From Synanceia verrucosa (Eukaryota; Chordata; Actinopteri; Perciformes; Synanceiidae): 64,000 nucleotides of DNA. Where the stretch lies: positions 31,683 to 95,682 of the forward strand of contig JAQQSB010001525.1 of the NCBI GenBank assembly GCA_029721515.1, read 5' to 3'. The position numbers and the translations under genes are program-made. Each line of letters begins with the position of its first letter. Position 1 is the stretch's first letter. Positions 24,290 through 36,290 of this stretch are shown in pieces. The notes under the pieces are model-generated. The model was not told where the DNA came from, ran no database searches, and saw only the letters and a program-made list of their open reading frames with translations.

Positions 24290-27210
24290 TGTTCTAAAGT
24301 CTGGGTTGTACCAGATTGGTGAGAGTATGGTTGAAGTGGGAACCTGTGATTTCAAGGCTCTCCACCATGCAGACACTGTGGAGGCGATCGAAAGGGATTC
24401 TTGAAGCAGAATGATTAAGAATGGAGGTGATAAAGGGTAGATCCTTGAGTTTAATATGGTTGCAGTCTAACTGTTCCTAGTTCCATCAGGGTTACATTCT
24501 TCTGTGGATGGATCACCAATAAGGTATTGTAACTAGTTAGCTAGGTAGTAATGCAGAAAATTGGGAGCCTCCAAGTCCACCTTCAGACTTATTCTTCTGA
24601 AGGCTGACCAGGCTGATTGCCTTTTGTTCTTTGAGTAGAATTTACGATAGCTGAATCTAATGTTTGGAACCATTTTTACATTGTGGGTTTAAGCTGGAAT
24701 CGCAGAAGAAAGAGATGAGTTGATTTGAGGTAATATTTTCTAAGCATCTTGACGGTAGCTATTCGTCCTAACAGTGAGATAGGAAGGTTGTTACAAAGCG
24801 GCTCAAGATCACCACACGCTGTCCTGAAGTGGTGTGAAGTTCAGTGGACAAGATCTGAGTTTGGAGGAAATATTTATGCTTAGATATCTGAGTGTTGCCT
24901 GTGGGAAAGAGTAATGAGTGTTTTGGATTGCAGGATTCACCAGCGGAGCTCTCTGTTAATGGCAGTATAGTGGTTTTTGACAAGTTTGATGGAGTAATCT
25001 GATAGGCGTGAGAAAGGTTGTGATGAGTTTACATCACTCAACCCCATTGATGTTTGGGTTTTCTAAATAAAGTAAAATGTCATCAGTACAGATTGTTTTG
25101 TGTTCGAACACAGAGAGCAGATACCTTTGATACTGTTGTTCTGAACATGCTGCAAACCAATGGTTAAATAAAATTGCATAAACGGTAAGGAAGAGTGGAC
25201 ATCCTTGTCTGGTTTCCCCTTGCAAGAGTGAAGCTTTGTGAAGTGATCCCATTAGTCGTAGTAGCTTTAGGTGAGTTATACAGAGTTGAAACCCACTGGA
25301 TAAGTGGTCACACGAAACCAGAAATTTATAGTACAGAGAAAGAAGGACCGATTAACTTTGAATCAAAGGCTTTTTCTGCATCAAGTGATATAACATTCGC
25401 TTCTCTATTTTGCAGCTGTGTCAAATTGATCAGATTTAAGCCTTCTAAAGTTGTTAGTGGAGTGTCGACCTTTAATAAATCCTGTTTGATGGTGTGAATT
25501 ATAGCCGGGATAATTTTTCTCCAACCTGGAAGCAGTGCTAGATATAATTTGATGTCAGAGTTGATTAGCGAGCAGAGGTGCGATAGCTAGAGCTAAGTGG
25601 GGTCTTTATCGGTTTCCAATAATAGCTTTATTGCAGCTGGCGATTAATGTGGTAACCCCACCTAGCCTTTGTTTTTAATCTACTCACATAACTGTTCTGA
25701 AAAAGGGTGCTAGCATTATTAGAAATGTTTGAGAGAAATTCAACTTGAAACCATCCGGACCAGGTGCTTTGCCACGTGACATACTATCTAATGCACATTG
25801 TAATTCACTGATAGTCATTGGAGCATCTAAGATGTCTCTGCATTCAGATATTAGTTCAGGCAGCTTTAGATTGTTAGAAATAATGTGTGAATATCATCTT
25901 CCCGGGCTAGCATTTGCTGAATATAAAGCTTGTGGTAATAGCTATAAAACATCTGATTGATTTCTTGAGGTGATTGAGTATATTTTGCCAGTAGGATCTT
26001 ATACATTGCTGTTATAAAGATTATGCCAGAAATCATTGTATCTCAGTTGTTGTAGTAAAATCTGTTTTCTTTGATAAAATGTAGTCGACATAACTTTGCA
26101 TTGTGGAACTCAGATTGTAATTGTTAACTGGATTTAATGCATAATCCTGCAGTTGTTTAATTTTTAGTCCTTTATCTGTCTCAATTTTTATTTGTTCCTT
26201 TGCTTTCTTATGGAAATCGATATTATTTTACCTCTAATTGCTAGGTTTCCCAAAGTGAAGGAGATAGATCTGGAAAGTCATTATTTTTAGAAAGTCTGCC
26301 CTCTCCTTACCATTTGATCAAATTCAGGATCTTTAAGAAGTAGAGGTATGTTGACGCCAAGTGCAGGAGGTTCTGATAAGTGTCAGTTTGCAGACTGGGG
26401 ATATAGGTGCATGGTCACTGATGATTGGGTGAATTCTATTGGTATTTTTGTGTGTGATGGAGTTATTTGAAAGAAAAAGTCAATTCTTGAAAACGGCTTG
26501 TGTACTGCAAGAAAGAAAGTATATTCCCTTTTGTTGGGTTTTCAGGAGTCTCAGACATCATCTAATTCCAAAATCTTTCATATAGTCCAGTATAGTTAGG
26601 ACTGATTGTAATTGTTTAGTCTGCATTGGCATGTTGATGGAGGATCTACAGAGATTCAAGACTATATTAAAAAGTCACCTCAATAATAGTAGTTGAGTAG
26701 CATTTAAGTCTGATAAATGAGAAAGAAAACTAACTTAATGAAGAAGGCTGGATCATCACTATTGGAGACATACAAGATTAGCAATTGTGTATTGTTTATC
26801 AAAATCGTTGCTTGAATAATAATGTATCTGCCCTCTGGGTCTGTTATCAAACAGTTTAAGGTAAACGGGACTCTCTTGTGGATTAGAATAGAGACTCTCT
26901 TTGTCTACTGTTATAACAAGATGAAAATATAATATTATAATTGGATCTATGGAGATTTCTCTTCTGATTGTAGTAGATGTGTCTCTTGCAAAAAGAAGAA
27001 TATCTGCTTTAGTTTAGAACATAGTCCCAGGATTTTAATTCTTTTTGTCTGTGGCGTATACCATGTACATTCAGGAAACTAAGTTTAACAGACATAGAAG
27101 AGGCGATGTTAGGACACTGAGTTAGTGACAGTGTAATGTAAAATACTAATGTTGTGGTTTGAGCTGTGAATGTCAGGATGGTGGGGTGTAAGGTGTGCTT
27201 AAAGACCATG
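24290..27210 (-). mobile_element. Decayed L1-type LINE
   Basis: On the minus strand the endonuclease start is seen at about 27110-27010 (SFLNVHGIRHRQKEL, the conserved opening of L1-type endonucleases). The reverse transcriptase is seen at 25252-25034, with TRQGCPLFLTVYAI and, about 40 residues on, CTDDILLYL where a YADD-type box is usual. Long intervening parts have no open frame over 110 codons. The element runs right to left, and its 3' limit near 24290 is approximate. Confidence 0.7.
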
Positions 27211-27614
27211 TAGGTGTTAGGGACAGGAATGTATACAATAGTCCACTGATATGTATCATGAAAAGAGCACCATAAAGCCTGAAACTAACAACAAACACAT
27301 TTGTGACCCCAAGAAGTCATGACAAAAGGACAACATTTGGTGAGATGGTTTACATTCCATTTATCATCATCTCTTCCTGATTCTGAGGTCCAGTACTGTT
27401 GCTCCTAAGAAAGAGGTAAATTGTGGGACTAATTTTAAAATACAAACTAAATCACCTCTGTTTCTCTTAAGATAATTGTGGAATAGAATTGTGTCTATCT
27501 ACAATAAGTGTTGAATACCGAGTCCAGGACTCGAAGACGGCAAAACAAGAACAGGTGTTTCTTTTTCTTTGTTCTTTTTATTATTTTGTCATTTCTGTGA
27601 GTTTTGCGCATAAT

Positions 27615-27890
27615 TGTGTGAGCTTTTCAGCAAGAACACTAAGGTAAAATTGTGTGAGCTTTTCAGCAAGAACACTAAGGTAAAATTGTGTGAGCTTTTC
27701 AGCAAGAACACTAAGGTAAAATTGTGTGAGCTTTTCAGCAAGAACACTAAGGTAAAATTGTGTGAGCTTTTTAGCAAGAACACTGAGATAAAATTGTGTG
27801 AGCTTTTTTAGCAAGAACACTGAGATAAAATTGTGTGAGCTTCGGCAAGAACGCAGGTAAAATAAAGTGTGAGCTTCGGCAAGAACGCGG
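27615..27890 (+). repeat. 36-bp tandem repeats in the ERV-2 leader
   Basis: About five near-perfect 36-bp units plus diverged ones carry TTGTGTGAGCTTTTCAGCAA followed by GAACACTAAGGTAAAA. Because 36 is a multiple of 3, all six frames show 12-residue periodic pseudo-peptides, which are not evidence of coding. The homologous region of ERV-1 has a different copy number. Confidence 0.92.
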
Positions 27891-27942
27891 GTTAAAAGTG
27901 ATAGTTTTTTTATCTATCTATTAAAAAAAAAAAAAAAACCTT

Positions 27943-28060
27943 ATGGGGAACCACCAACCAAGCAGACCTCCTGCTGAGGTTTGGCAGGGCCTATTGCGGA
28001 GACCATGAAGAGAAAATATGGGGAAGATAGTGTGCAGTATCTTCAATGTTGACTGAACAT
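27943..28060 (+). pseudogene. gag: ERV-2 gag start remnant
   Basis: ATG at 27943 gives Met-Gly-Asn as in ERV-1 (6437), and the following 110 bases align with the ERV-1 gag start. A run of 16 A's lies just upstream at 27923-27938. The frame breaks within about 30 codons and no capsid segment follows. Confidence 0.7.
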
Positions 28061-28099
28061 TTAGCAGAAATCAGTTGTTACAAGTTAAAAGGAACTTGA

Positions 28100-29840
28100 G
28101 AAGGGTAAAGTAAAGCTGCTTTGAGAACAAAAATGAATCAAATGTGTTTTTCTCAAAAGGTTAAAGGAGTATCACAACTTTACCCTCATCTACCCAGACA
28201 TCACAGGCGCCTGAAAAGCTCAAAAGGTAAGCACAAACCTTTTCAATAGAATTGTGCATATTGATTATAACTAAAACGATGTCTGGTGTAGATGATGTTT
28301 AGTCTAAAGTGAGTCAATAAATATTATATTAATGGTAAAAGAGAAATTAGAGAAATAAGAGAAATGAGAAAGGGAGGCTGAAGTCCTCACCTAAGAATAT
28401 CATGCGCAGAAAAGAGGGAAAAGAGAATAAGATACATGTGTTGGGTTTAAATTATGTGGGCTGGGTCTTTCTTCAAGAGTTAAAAGAAAAGGAGGCCGGT
28501 GAAAAGAAAACTCTGAAGACTGAGTGTGAGTATTACTCTTGGGGTGGTTTTGGTGCATAATTTGAGGTGTATTAAAACTGTTAGTGAGACTGGGTTAGGA
28601 CCCCCAGTAGTCAGCCGCAGTATAGTCACCAGGACTTTCTGTAGAAGCTTGCTGACTAGGTCTCCTAACAGGGCATTGCGTCCATACACTTGAAATTGTG
28701 TGCGTGTGTGGTGTTTTATGTGTACAACCGAAGTAAGTCCATAAATTATGGCAATTAAAGGAGCAGGCAAGTTCAAAATTTGTGAGAAGGAGTAGCTTTG
28801 TGTGTATTTAGGAGGCATTAATCCCAAATACCATAAGAAAAACAGGAAATTAGTGGATAAATTGAAACAGAATTTTTTGTTTAAAAAAAAAAATAAATAA
28901 ATAAATAAAATAAAATAGTTGATTTCCAGGGGATGATGCTCTGCTACTTTTGAGAGAGTTTAAGTATAAGTTGATACAAGACTCAGACAGACGACTCTGA
29001 CGAACACAGACACAGAGGGAGAGACAGAATGACCTAGAGAAGATAAAAATACAGAGAGGAAGCATAAGCGGTCACAGACTTTTAAACTAAATGCTAGACC
29101 CTCACAAGAAATCAGTCAAATTCAGACTTCTATACAAGGGAAGAATAACTTAGACCCTAAACAAACTAATGGTATGAGAGAAGGGTTAACTCACATACAT
29201 TTTCCACATTTTCATTCACATAGCCATGAACACAAGATAACACACTCCACACCTAGCCATCCTCCTCTTTCCCATGATCAAACACTCATTTTTCCCTCTG
29301 CCTAGTGAGAACGATAACTATCTATTAATAGATTTGATGGCCCAACTTCAGGTCCAATTGTGAGCAAAACTAAATGCCAAAAAACAGGAACCACAGGTCA
29401 GCATTTGCCAGCACATATGTCTCTGATTGCTGAAACTTAAGGCCCCTGATATCCTCTCAGTTGAGCTAATAAATAAATAAAAGGTTTAGCTTTTGTATAT
29501 ATTAAATGAAATCAATCACTACTGCATTGTTATCATTTCCACATGCCTGTGCAATGAAGAATTGCTTGCTGCTGATACTTGCAATGAAGACCAGCTTACA
29601 CATAGTCGCTCACATACAGGATGCTACTGAACATGCAATGAAGAACTCCTTACACCTGTGATTTAGGTCTCTAAAAAGGGACACCACACTGTCTCCCACC
29701 TGGTTGTGCCGTACCCTAAAAGGTGGTGGTCACTTGCAGTTGGGGGCCTGCAAAGTTGCTTACAGCCTGATGGATGCTGCACAATGCAGGATTTACATTT
29801 CCTACTTCTGTTGATTGATATGGAGAAACCATGTCAAAAG
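28100..29840. other. Non-coding stretch inside ERV-2
   Basis: I recognise no gene. There is a TAAA repeat near 28885-28912. A minus-strand 115-codon frame at 28827-28480 has mixed hydrophobic content but no motif I can name. Confidence 0.5.
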
Positions 29841-29846
29841 GGGAAA

Positions 29847-30052
29847 TGTTAAAGTGAATATGATTCTATGATGGTAATGTTAAACATTTTTCTGACTTTA
29901 TGTGCTCTACTTCAGTCTCAATCGCTGGCTGTTTGTTTTAATTAATTATAAATAAACCGACCTTGATAGGTGATAACAAGCAAAAGCCTTTTCTGTCTCC
30001 CACTCGAACCTGAGATTAGAGATGTGTTCTCATTCACATTCAGAGGTCAACA
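29847..30052 (+). repeat. Candidate short LTR
   Basis: A purine tract (AAAAGGGGAAA, 29836-29846) is followed by TGTTAAAG. The segment ends in CAACA at 30052, and AATAAA lies at 29949-29954. This has the form of a 206-bp LTR after a polypurine tract. No partner copy is in the window, so the call is weak. Confidence 0.3.
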
Positions 30053-30339
30053 GTATAGATACACTTGATTATTCGGTACCGTTCCATTCGGATGTTTCTG
30101 GAAGAAAAAAAAAAAAAAAAAAAGGGGGGAGAGGCAGGTACTGATGTATTACAGTACAAATCAGACACTGTAGAAAACAGATAACCACCATGCACACGAC
30201 ATGCTGAAGGAGCAAAAGCCATCACAAAAGACAGAACACATAATCATGTATCAGTCACTGACTGTACTGACAACACATAACATAACATTAAACTTAGAGC
30301 TGATTTACAGAATGAGCCCTTTAATCATACAGACACAAG

Positions 30340-30560
30340 AACTGTATTTACTGATGGTTGTTGTTTAGGGCACCCACAAAATGGACTACAGACAGGATAT
30401 GCTGTATTTGAGTACCAAACAGGAAATGACTACTGTATGTGACGGTGACCTCTGACAGACTACAGACTTCACCCTCAGCACAGAGAGCAGGACTGAAAAC
30501 ATTGACTGAAGCGCTTAAAGCAGCTCAGGGACAGATTGTAGACTCAATATATGCACACTG
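30340..30560 (+). pseudogene. Retroviral RNase H fragment
   Basis: One frame at about 30343-30435 reads FTDGCCLG followed by GYAVFEY, as around the first RNase H aspartate. A second frame at about 30475-30560 reads SAQRAGLKTLTEALKAAQG, the region that normally carries the catalytic Glu (here Gly at the Glu position). Two pieces in two frames indicate a dead fragment, probably of a different retrovirus from ERV-1, because the sequence differs. Confidence 0.6.
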
Positions 30561-30569
30561 TAAGAAAAG

Positions 30570-32100
30570 ACACACACACTGTTCTATTTACTCAATATAA
30601 ATGAGGTAACAGACAAGCAATATTGTTTATTAGATTTCACAAGGTTGAGTATTGAGTAAATATTAATTAAATGATGCCCTTAATAGTTATCCATTGAGTA
30701 GATTCAAATAGAAAACAGTACATAATAGATTATAACCTCAACAAGAATACTGAGTTGATTTGAAAAAGATAAACTTCCTAATGTGGAAATACTACTAATG
30801 GAAATTAATTCTATGTGTCAGTGATATATAATTGTGTAATAGTCATCTACATTAATCTGCACATTGATTTGAATGTAATAAATGCACTGAATTTAGTCTA
30901 AATATTCTTCCCCTCTAAGAATGTTCAGCCTATGGCCCAGAAAGTACAGAACTGAAATACTCAAATAAGAATTTTATTAACAATTCATTTTTGTGCTTTA
31001 GACGTGTTGCTCCACATCCATGTACACGGCAAATATCTGCTTCAAAATCAAAATCACAATCATATTGAATGTATTTTACCTAATACATTAATTCAGATCT
31101 ACATGACCACAGAATCATTTCTTACAGTGAACTGACTCTTTTTTGGTTAATCAGCACATTATGTGCAGTTCGTAGGTTTTTTTTTTATGAATCACTATCT
31201 ACCTAGGTTTGGCAGGCCCAAGGTCAAGTTGAAAGAGTAAAATTGGCAAAAATCTGCGCAGATTCCAAATTAATCTGAGTTGAGGCCTTGCTTATTGCTT
31301 TGATGTCTATCAGAGCCTCCACCAACAACAGTATAGGGTTTTTACTGTTCGAACTTTGCACAGGACACGCTTGAGGGTCCTGCAATAGTGGGTCTCAGGG
31401 GGACGCCTCTAGACCTCACAAAACTTGATCATGTGTCAATACTACGGTGCACTAACTGTACTGGTAGCATCTCTCCATACAGGTACAGGAAAAGAGTGAC
31501 AACAGAGGGTGACGACGACAATATTCGGGTAAAGGGTGTGAGACCCTCCGATTGGATAGAGGACACACGAGGTACCGCCTGAATCAGTGTGCTAAAGACT
31601 CCATATCCACTAGAACAGGGGTCTCAAACTCCATTTCAGCGAAGGCCACATTAGCGTTATGGATATTATTGGGTTTTGTTAATGACTTTGAACTCTCCAT
31701 ATGTTTTAAGTATAACTAGGCTAAATGTTTCTGATATACAACTGTAGTGTTGAAAGCAGCAAGGTCACTATATCTCATTAATATCTCACAGGCGAGATGT
31801 TGGTGAGGTTTACAGAGGACTGAAGTTTGAACGCAGATATCAGTACAGTTGGTCCTTCAGAATAAACTCTATACATCGGGCTGGCTCATTGTCTTTCTAC
31901 ATGGGGTTAGTCGGGTTTGCACTTGGGTATTTATTCTTATACATACGGCATGTCAAAGTGAAGGTCTCATGTTGGTAAACACAGTTCTATCAACAGGCAA
32001 AAACACCTAAGGGCTTTAATTTTGAAATTAAAGCAGGAAAGTCTTGAGTAAAATAACACTTAATGGATTGTTTTATCTATGTTTGCTATTGTTGCTTGTT
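30570..32100. other. AT-rich stretch without a gene
   Basis: No supported coding. A 64-codon frame at 31388-31582 has no motif. The GGGGTCTCAAACTCCATTTC stretch at 31619 resembles the start of a dispersed fish repeat, but I cannot name it. Confidence 0.5.
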
Positions 32101-32185
32101 GTGTTGTTTTGCCATTATTGTATTTTGCAGACACACTGGAGGCAGGTGGAAATGAGACATCCAGGATACAGACAGCCAGTTTAAC

Positions 32186-32430
32186 CAGTGTACCTCAAAA
32201 GGGGTCAGATTGATTTCAACTGTAGGAGAAGATGGCCCGGCGTCCAGCTGAAATGGAGGGATTGTCCATCCTACCACCAGGATCTGACGACGAGCAAGAA
32301 ATCTAAAAGGGGAGCCATCACTGAGACAACAAGTGTCTGCTGGAAACACAGACGCTGGCAAGGGCCGTTCCAGATCCTCCTCATGACACACACAGCAGTG
32401 AAGGTTGCAGAAAGAGCAACATGAATCTAC
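32186..32430 (+). pseudogene. pol: ERV-2 integrase C-terminal remnant
   Basis: A 78-codon open stretch ends with WKHRRWQGPFQILL then HTAVKVAERAT, the C-terminal domain of gamma-like retroviral integrases. It matches 12090-12170 in ERV-1 and is less damaged there than the ERV-1 copy. Confidence 0.75.
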
Positions 32431-33331
32431 ACGTCCTACTGCAAAAGTACCAGCTCCAACTGACCCACCACCTGGAGATCCACAATATCAGGAGGAGGTA
32501 AAAGCGCTCCCTGCTACATGTGACGTGCCAAGTCACCAACTGAACAGATGGTGAAAGTAAACGCTCTGTTCCAACGAAACCATGATGCCAGAACAGCGAA
32601 CAAGAAACAAAGAAATCTAAAGAGATCTGCACCAGCATGGAGTCAACTTTTCAACATTTTCATAAATATTCATGTGATTATAATGCCTTTATGATGATTC
32701 TAATGTCTGTTTATTCTGTGTTACAACCAGGTTCACTGCAAGCCGAGAATGGTGATCGTTCCCATGGAGACCACGGAGGTGTTTTCCCCTAATCTGACAC
32801 GAATGGGGTTTTTCTCCTCTGGGCTCTATGAGAGGGTCATTCAGGAATTTTTCCCTAGAAAAGGGTTTTCGCCTGAATTTGCGGTGTAACCATTGATAGG
32901 TGTGACCTCTGAGAAGAACTGAGATGCATTGGATCTGTTTGTTTTACAGCATGGACATTTGAGAATCATAAAGTTATAATGACTTGGGAGGCGACTGCCC
33001 GACGGCCTGTATTGGCCCGGGAACAGGTTCTCACTCTGAGTCTTTTCTTTCAATCTGTTTTATGAAGATGGCTGTTATCTGTACTGAGTAATATACAGTA
33101 ATAATAATAGTAATATCACTTGTGTAATTCTACAATCCCTGTTCTGTCTGTCTCATCTGTGCTATAACCAGAGAGTTCTATTCTCGCAAGAACAAATGCA
33201 ACTTTTTCTCTGTTACTGACATCTTAATGATGTTTGATCTTAAGACCCTGCAAAAGGTTCAATCTGATGTTTGATGCTTTCAGTAAACTTTGTATTTACT
33301 TAGTTGTTCCTATAGGAACAAAAGGAGGGAA

Positions 33332-33479
33332 TGTGATGGAAATTTAGCTGATTGTATAAGCTGTTATGTCTGAACTCATGATGATGTCGCTGGAAGTTAT
33401 CTTGTTTTAGTTTTCACAGAGAACAGTGTGTGTCTTTTCCTCGCCATCAGGCCTGATAGACTTGTGGACTCTGTCGAAA
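33332..33479 (+). repeat. ERV-2 LTR, truncated
   Basis: The LTR starts TGTGATGG directly after a polypurine tract (33318-33331) and matches the first about 145 bases of the complete LTR at 33790-34225. It breaks off at CTCTGTC, where sequence from a Polinton terminus begins. Confidence 0.85.
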
Positions 33480-33729
33480 GGTCATAAATCACTAGGTCGT
33501 AAATCTTATTTTGACACAAGATTATACATATATCTCTCTACTATACATTTGCTCAGTATTTCTTTGCACAACTCCTTCTTGTTTGTATCATCTTGCTCAC
33601 CTGCATGAAAGAGGATGAAAAGAACATTAAACCACACATGAAGCTGATTGCTTTTGTCACGGGTTCAAGTTCAAAATGAAAAACAAGCCATTATATCAGA
33701 GTATGGAACATTAGTTATGTCTTGTTTTA
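33480..33729 (+). repeat. Copy of the Polinton right terminus and its flank
   Basis: 33480-33539 equals the outer 60 bases of the Polinton right inverted repeat (63751-63810). 33540-33729 equals the host flank 63811-64000, including the ACTATA target site. By eye there is one mismatch in 250 aligned bases (AAG against ATG at 33518-33520 versus 63789-63791) and no indel. The match continues to the last base of the window. Confidence 0.9.
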
Positions 33730-33789
33730 TTTATTTCGTTTGACTGTAGACCTGTCCAGGGTTTTTCCCTGCCTTCTACTCATTACCGG

Positions 33790-34225
33790 TGTGATGGAAA
33801 TTTAGCTGATTGTATAAGCTGTTATGTCTGAACTCATGATGATGTCGCTGGAAGTTATCTTGTTTTAGTTTTCACAGAGAACAGTGTGTGTCTTTTCCTC
33901 GCCATCAGGCCTGATAGACTTGTGGACTCTGTCTAAAGTAAAACATACAGCATGTTCGTTTATCACTATGACGGTATTGCTTGTCAGCAGGAACTCACGT
34001 AAGCATGTATGTATCAGTAGTGCATAAATATTGTTTTTCCTTACATTCAGGATGGGCATTCACTCGCAAAGCTCTGTGCTGTGTGTCTGAATTCTCATCT
34101 CTGTTCTGCAGACAGATATTAAAAGCAACTCTTTTGGGCAACTGAATCAGTGAAGTTACTCATTCCTTGTGTAATTAAAGAACCCTGTGGATATTAGACC
34201 ATCCTGACAGAATATTTCCACAACA
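33790..34225 (+). mobile_element. Solo LTR of the ERV-2 family
   Basis: A complete 436-bp LTR (TGTGATGG to CCACAACA) is flanked by a 4-bp direct repeat CCGG at 33786-33789 and 34226-34229. Its R/U5 end (GAACCCTGTGGATATTAGAC type) resembles that of ERV-1, while the U3 part is different. It interrupts a sequence containing ACCTGTCCAGGG (33752 on), the typical 3' tail of fish LINEs, which resumes at GGGATACAGC. Confidence 0.88.
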
Positions 34226-34982
34226 CCGGGATACAGCATCGCCTCACCTTCCACCCTTCAAAGCTTAAAGAAAATAATTCATGAATGATTTTAGTTTCAA
34301 GACAAACTTCATTTTCACATGTGGGTGCTAATGAGTATACTGTGTGTGCTCACAGGTTCACAGACAACCAGTTGTTCTTTGTAACGTTTAATGGTAAATA
34401 AATGGTAAATTGAACATAATGCAGTCTTCTTCTACGTGTATGTAAAATATGACATAGTTATGAGGTTCACATCCTGGGTGTGGGCAAACTGCCCGGCCCT
34501 CTCTGTACATCTTTACATCATGTATAGGCTGGGTTTCCCAAAGGCATTTTATTTCTTCGAGCAGATCATATTCTTCCATGAATAGGCTTAACAGATTAAC
34601 AGATTAACAGCTGATTAACAGCATGGTTTTGGGAAACCTAGATCCACACCAATAAATAAAAATGAGACACAAAGTGAGAGACTTAGACTGGGACTTAGCC
34701 ATTGAACTCAACATGTTATTGACTTCTTTACCATCAAATCAGACAGTAACTCTTAAAACAATTTTCAAATGAAAACAACTGGTAGATACCTGTTAGCGCT
34801 TGAACTATTGATGGTTTAATGTATTCTCCAGTAATTTAAAATCTGTGTTGTGAATGGACCACAATGAGACGTTTTTCTGATGACGCTTCAATTTCAATTA
34901 AAAACATACAGTTTGTGTAATAATGTGAATTTTAGCGTCAAACCTCGTAAAGCGTAAACACAGCCATGGAGATGAGACCGAC
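34226..34982. other. Non-coding stretch
   Basis: The start continues the LINE-like tail broken by the solo LTR. The rest is AT-rich, with no supported gene and no recognisable final CHMP6 exon. Confidence 0.5.
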
Positions 34983-36290
34983 CTGAGTTATAGTCTCCAG
35001 CTCAGCCAGCACAGCATCTTCATCTTCTTGAGACAAATATCCAGCAAACATCTCATCTATTTGCTGCAGAGACACAACAAGCTCTCAGTAAACAACAACA
35101 AACATGTTCATACTGTAGATCAGAGTATAGAAAACACTACTGTATGTTTGACATCAGCTTACTGTACCCTTTGGTATTCAATGGCGTCTTGTTTCATCTC
35201 AAATCCCCTCAACTTCTTCAACAGACATCACCTAACAGTGAAGAAGCATCAATAACCACTGAAACAGACACTGAAAGACAGACTCATTTCTCAAATCACT
35301 TGTAAGATACATAAGTAGAAAGTCTACCATCAAACACCAAATACTCAAAGGCTCATTAGATTCTCAAAATGTACACAAATCTTTTATGATCTCTACCCTG
35401 GATATTTATAAAAATATGAATAAAGAATTCCACTAGAAGTTTATTTCTCCTGATTTGTCAACTTTGTCGATTCAGTAGTGATCTATCTCTCTGTAACATT
35501 ATAATATTTTGGTATTCTCGCTCTTTTCTTTGCCATATTTCAGCAGCTGTTTGGCTTAAAGCCTCTCCTTCTCCAGCTGCAGGCTGATCTCTTCTATTAA
35601 TGCCTCAGTTTATCTCTTTGCTGTTTCAGTTGTTGTAATGAGGAAAAACAGAAACATGAGAATAAACCTGCCATTCACAGACACATTAATATCATAGAGT
35701 AGCTCAATGATCTAACGCTGGGGTTAGATAGCTGTCAGTATTATTACAGTGAACAAGAGGAGCTCACTTGCAGCCCTGCTAAACTCTACTGCAATCTGAT
35801 GGTTTTTACAGTCAAATATGCACAACCCTAACATACCTATGTGTAAGATATTTGAATAAAATAACGCAAACAGACTAACACTAGGCTCTTTGGATAAAAT
35901 CAGTACCAAAATAGCTGAGCATCACTTCAGTTAAATATCTCAATTTCTAAAAATGATTTACACTGATTGCTATTGCTCTGGGATTGTTTAAACCAACACG
36001 CCAAAATCTAAAAGAACATATCACATTATATTCAAGCCGAAGAGTAACTCATAACGTGCTAACTTGATAAAGTTGTGCTGTAAAAACTGTGTGTGTACTA
36101 CTACCGACACACACAGTTGTTTAATTACCACATTGTGTTAAATCAGTTTTGCGCGATTTAATCTTGTTCAACAACCTAACGTCCAGTGTGGAGACTAACT
36201 TTAACAGTAACAGATAGCTAGCTAATGCTAGCTAGCTGTGACACTTACCAACCTGTCTTGTTCTGTCACTCGGCTGTGTTTCCAGGAGTT
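34983..36290 (-). pseudogene. chmp6: CHMP6 (ESCRT-III, VPS20) pseudogene with introns
   Basis: CHMP6 is an ESCRT-III subunit acting in endosomal sorting. Four minus-strand pieces match it in order. 36290-36249 reads SRVTEQDR and ends at a GTAAGT donor. 35634-35525 has LKQQRDKL then, in another frame, SLQLEKERL, a stop, and AKQLLKYGK. 35231-35168 has VMSVEEVEG, then a TGA and a 2-base loss before DAIEYQR, with a GTACAG donor. 35063-34983 is a clean 81-bp exon (QIDEMFAGYLSQEDEDAVLA and seven more residues) between AG and GT. Retained introns point to a duplicated rather than a retrocopied gene. Stops, a frameshift and a lost acceptor near 35635 show it is dead. The usual MGN-type first exon start is missing. 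Confidence 0.85.

Larger units (their letters stand above)
27340..33479 (+). mobile_element. ERV-2: deleted relative of ERV-1
   Basis: 27340-28060 is homologous to the ERV-1 leader and gag start (5920-6560), including the 36-bp repeats. 32186-32520 is homologous to the ERV-1 integrase C-terminus and following DNA (12070-12290). 33200-33331 matches the region before the ERV-1 polypurine tract. An LTR starts at 33332. Between 28.1 and 32.1 kb little retroviral coding survives apart from an RNase H piece and another candidate LTR, so the body is deleted and invaded. There is no 5' LTR: the match begins inside the leader. Confidence 0.7.

Noticed and set aside
27581..27820. Open frames with 12-residue periodicity on both strands
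   Set aside because: They follow from a 36-bp tandem repeat, which keeps every frame open; no start context or homology supports coding.
27615..27890. CRISPR-like array of 36-bp repeats
   Set aside because: The units are head-to-tail without spacers and lie in a retroviral leader of a vertebrate genome.
33655..33675. tRNA-like B box (GGGTTCAAGTTC) in the duplicated flank
   Set aside because: No A box at the right distance and no foldable tRNA-like structure; not enough for a SINE or tRNA call.
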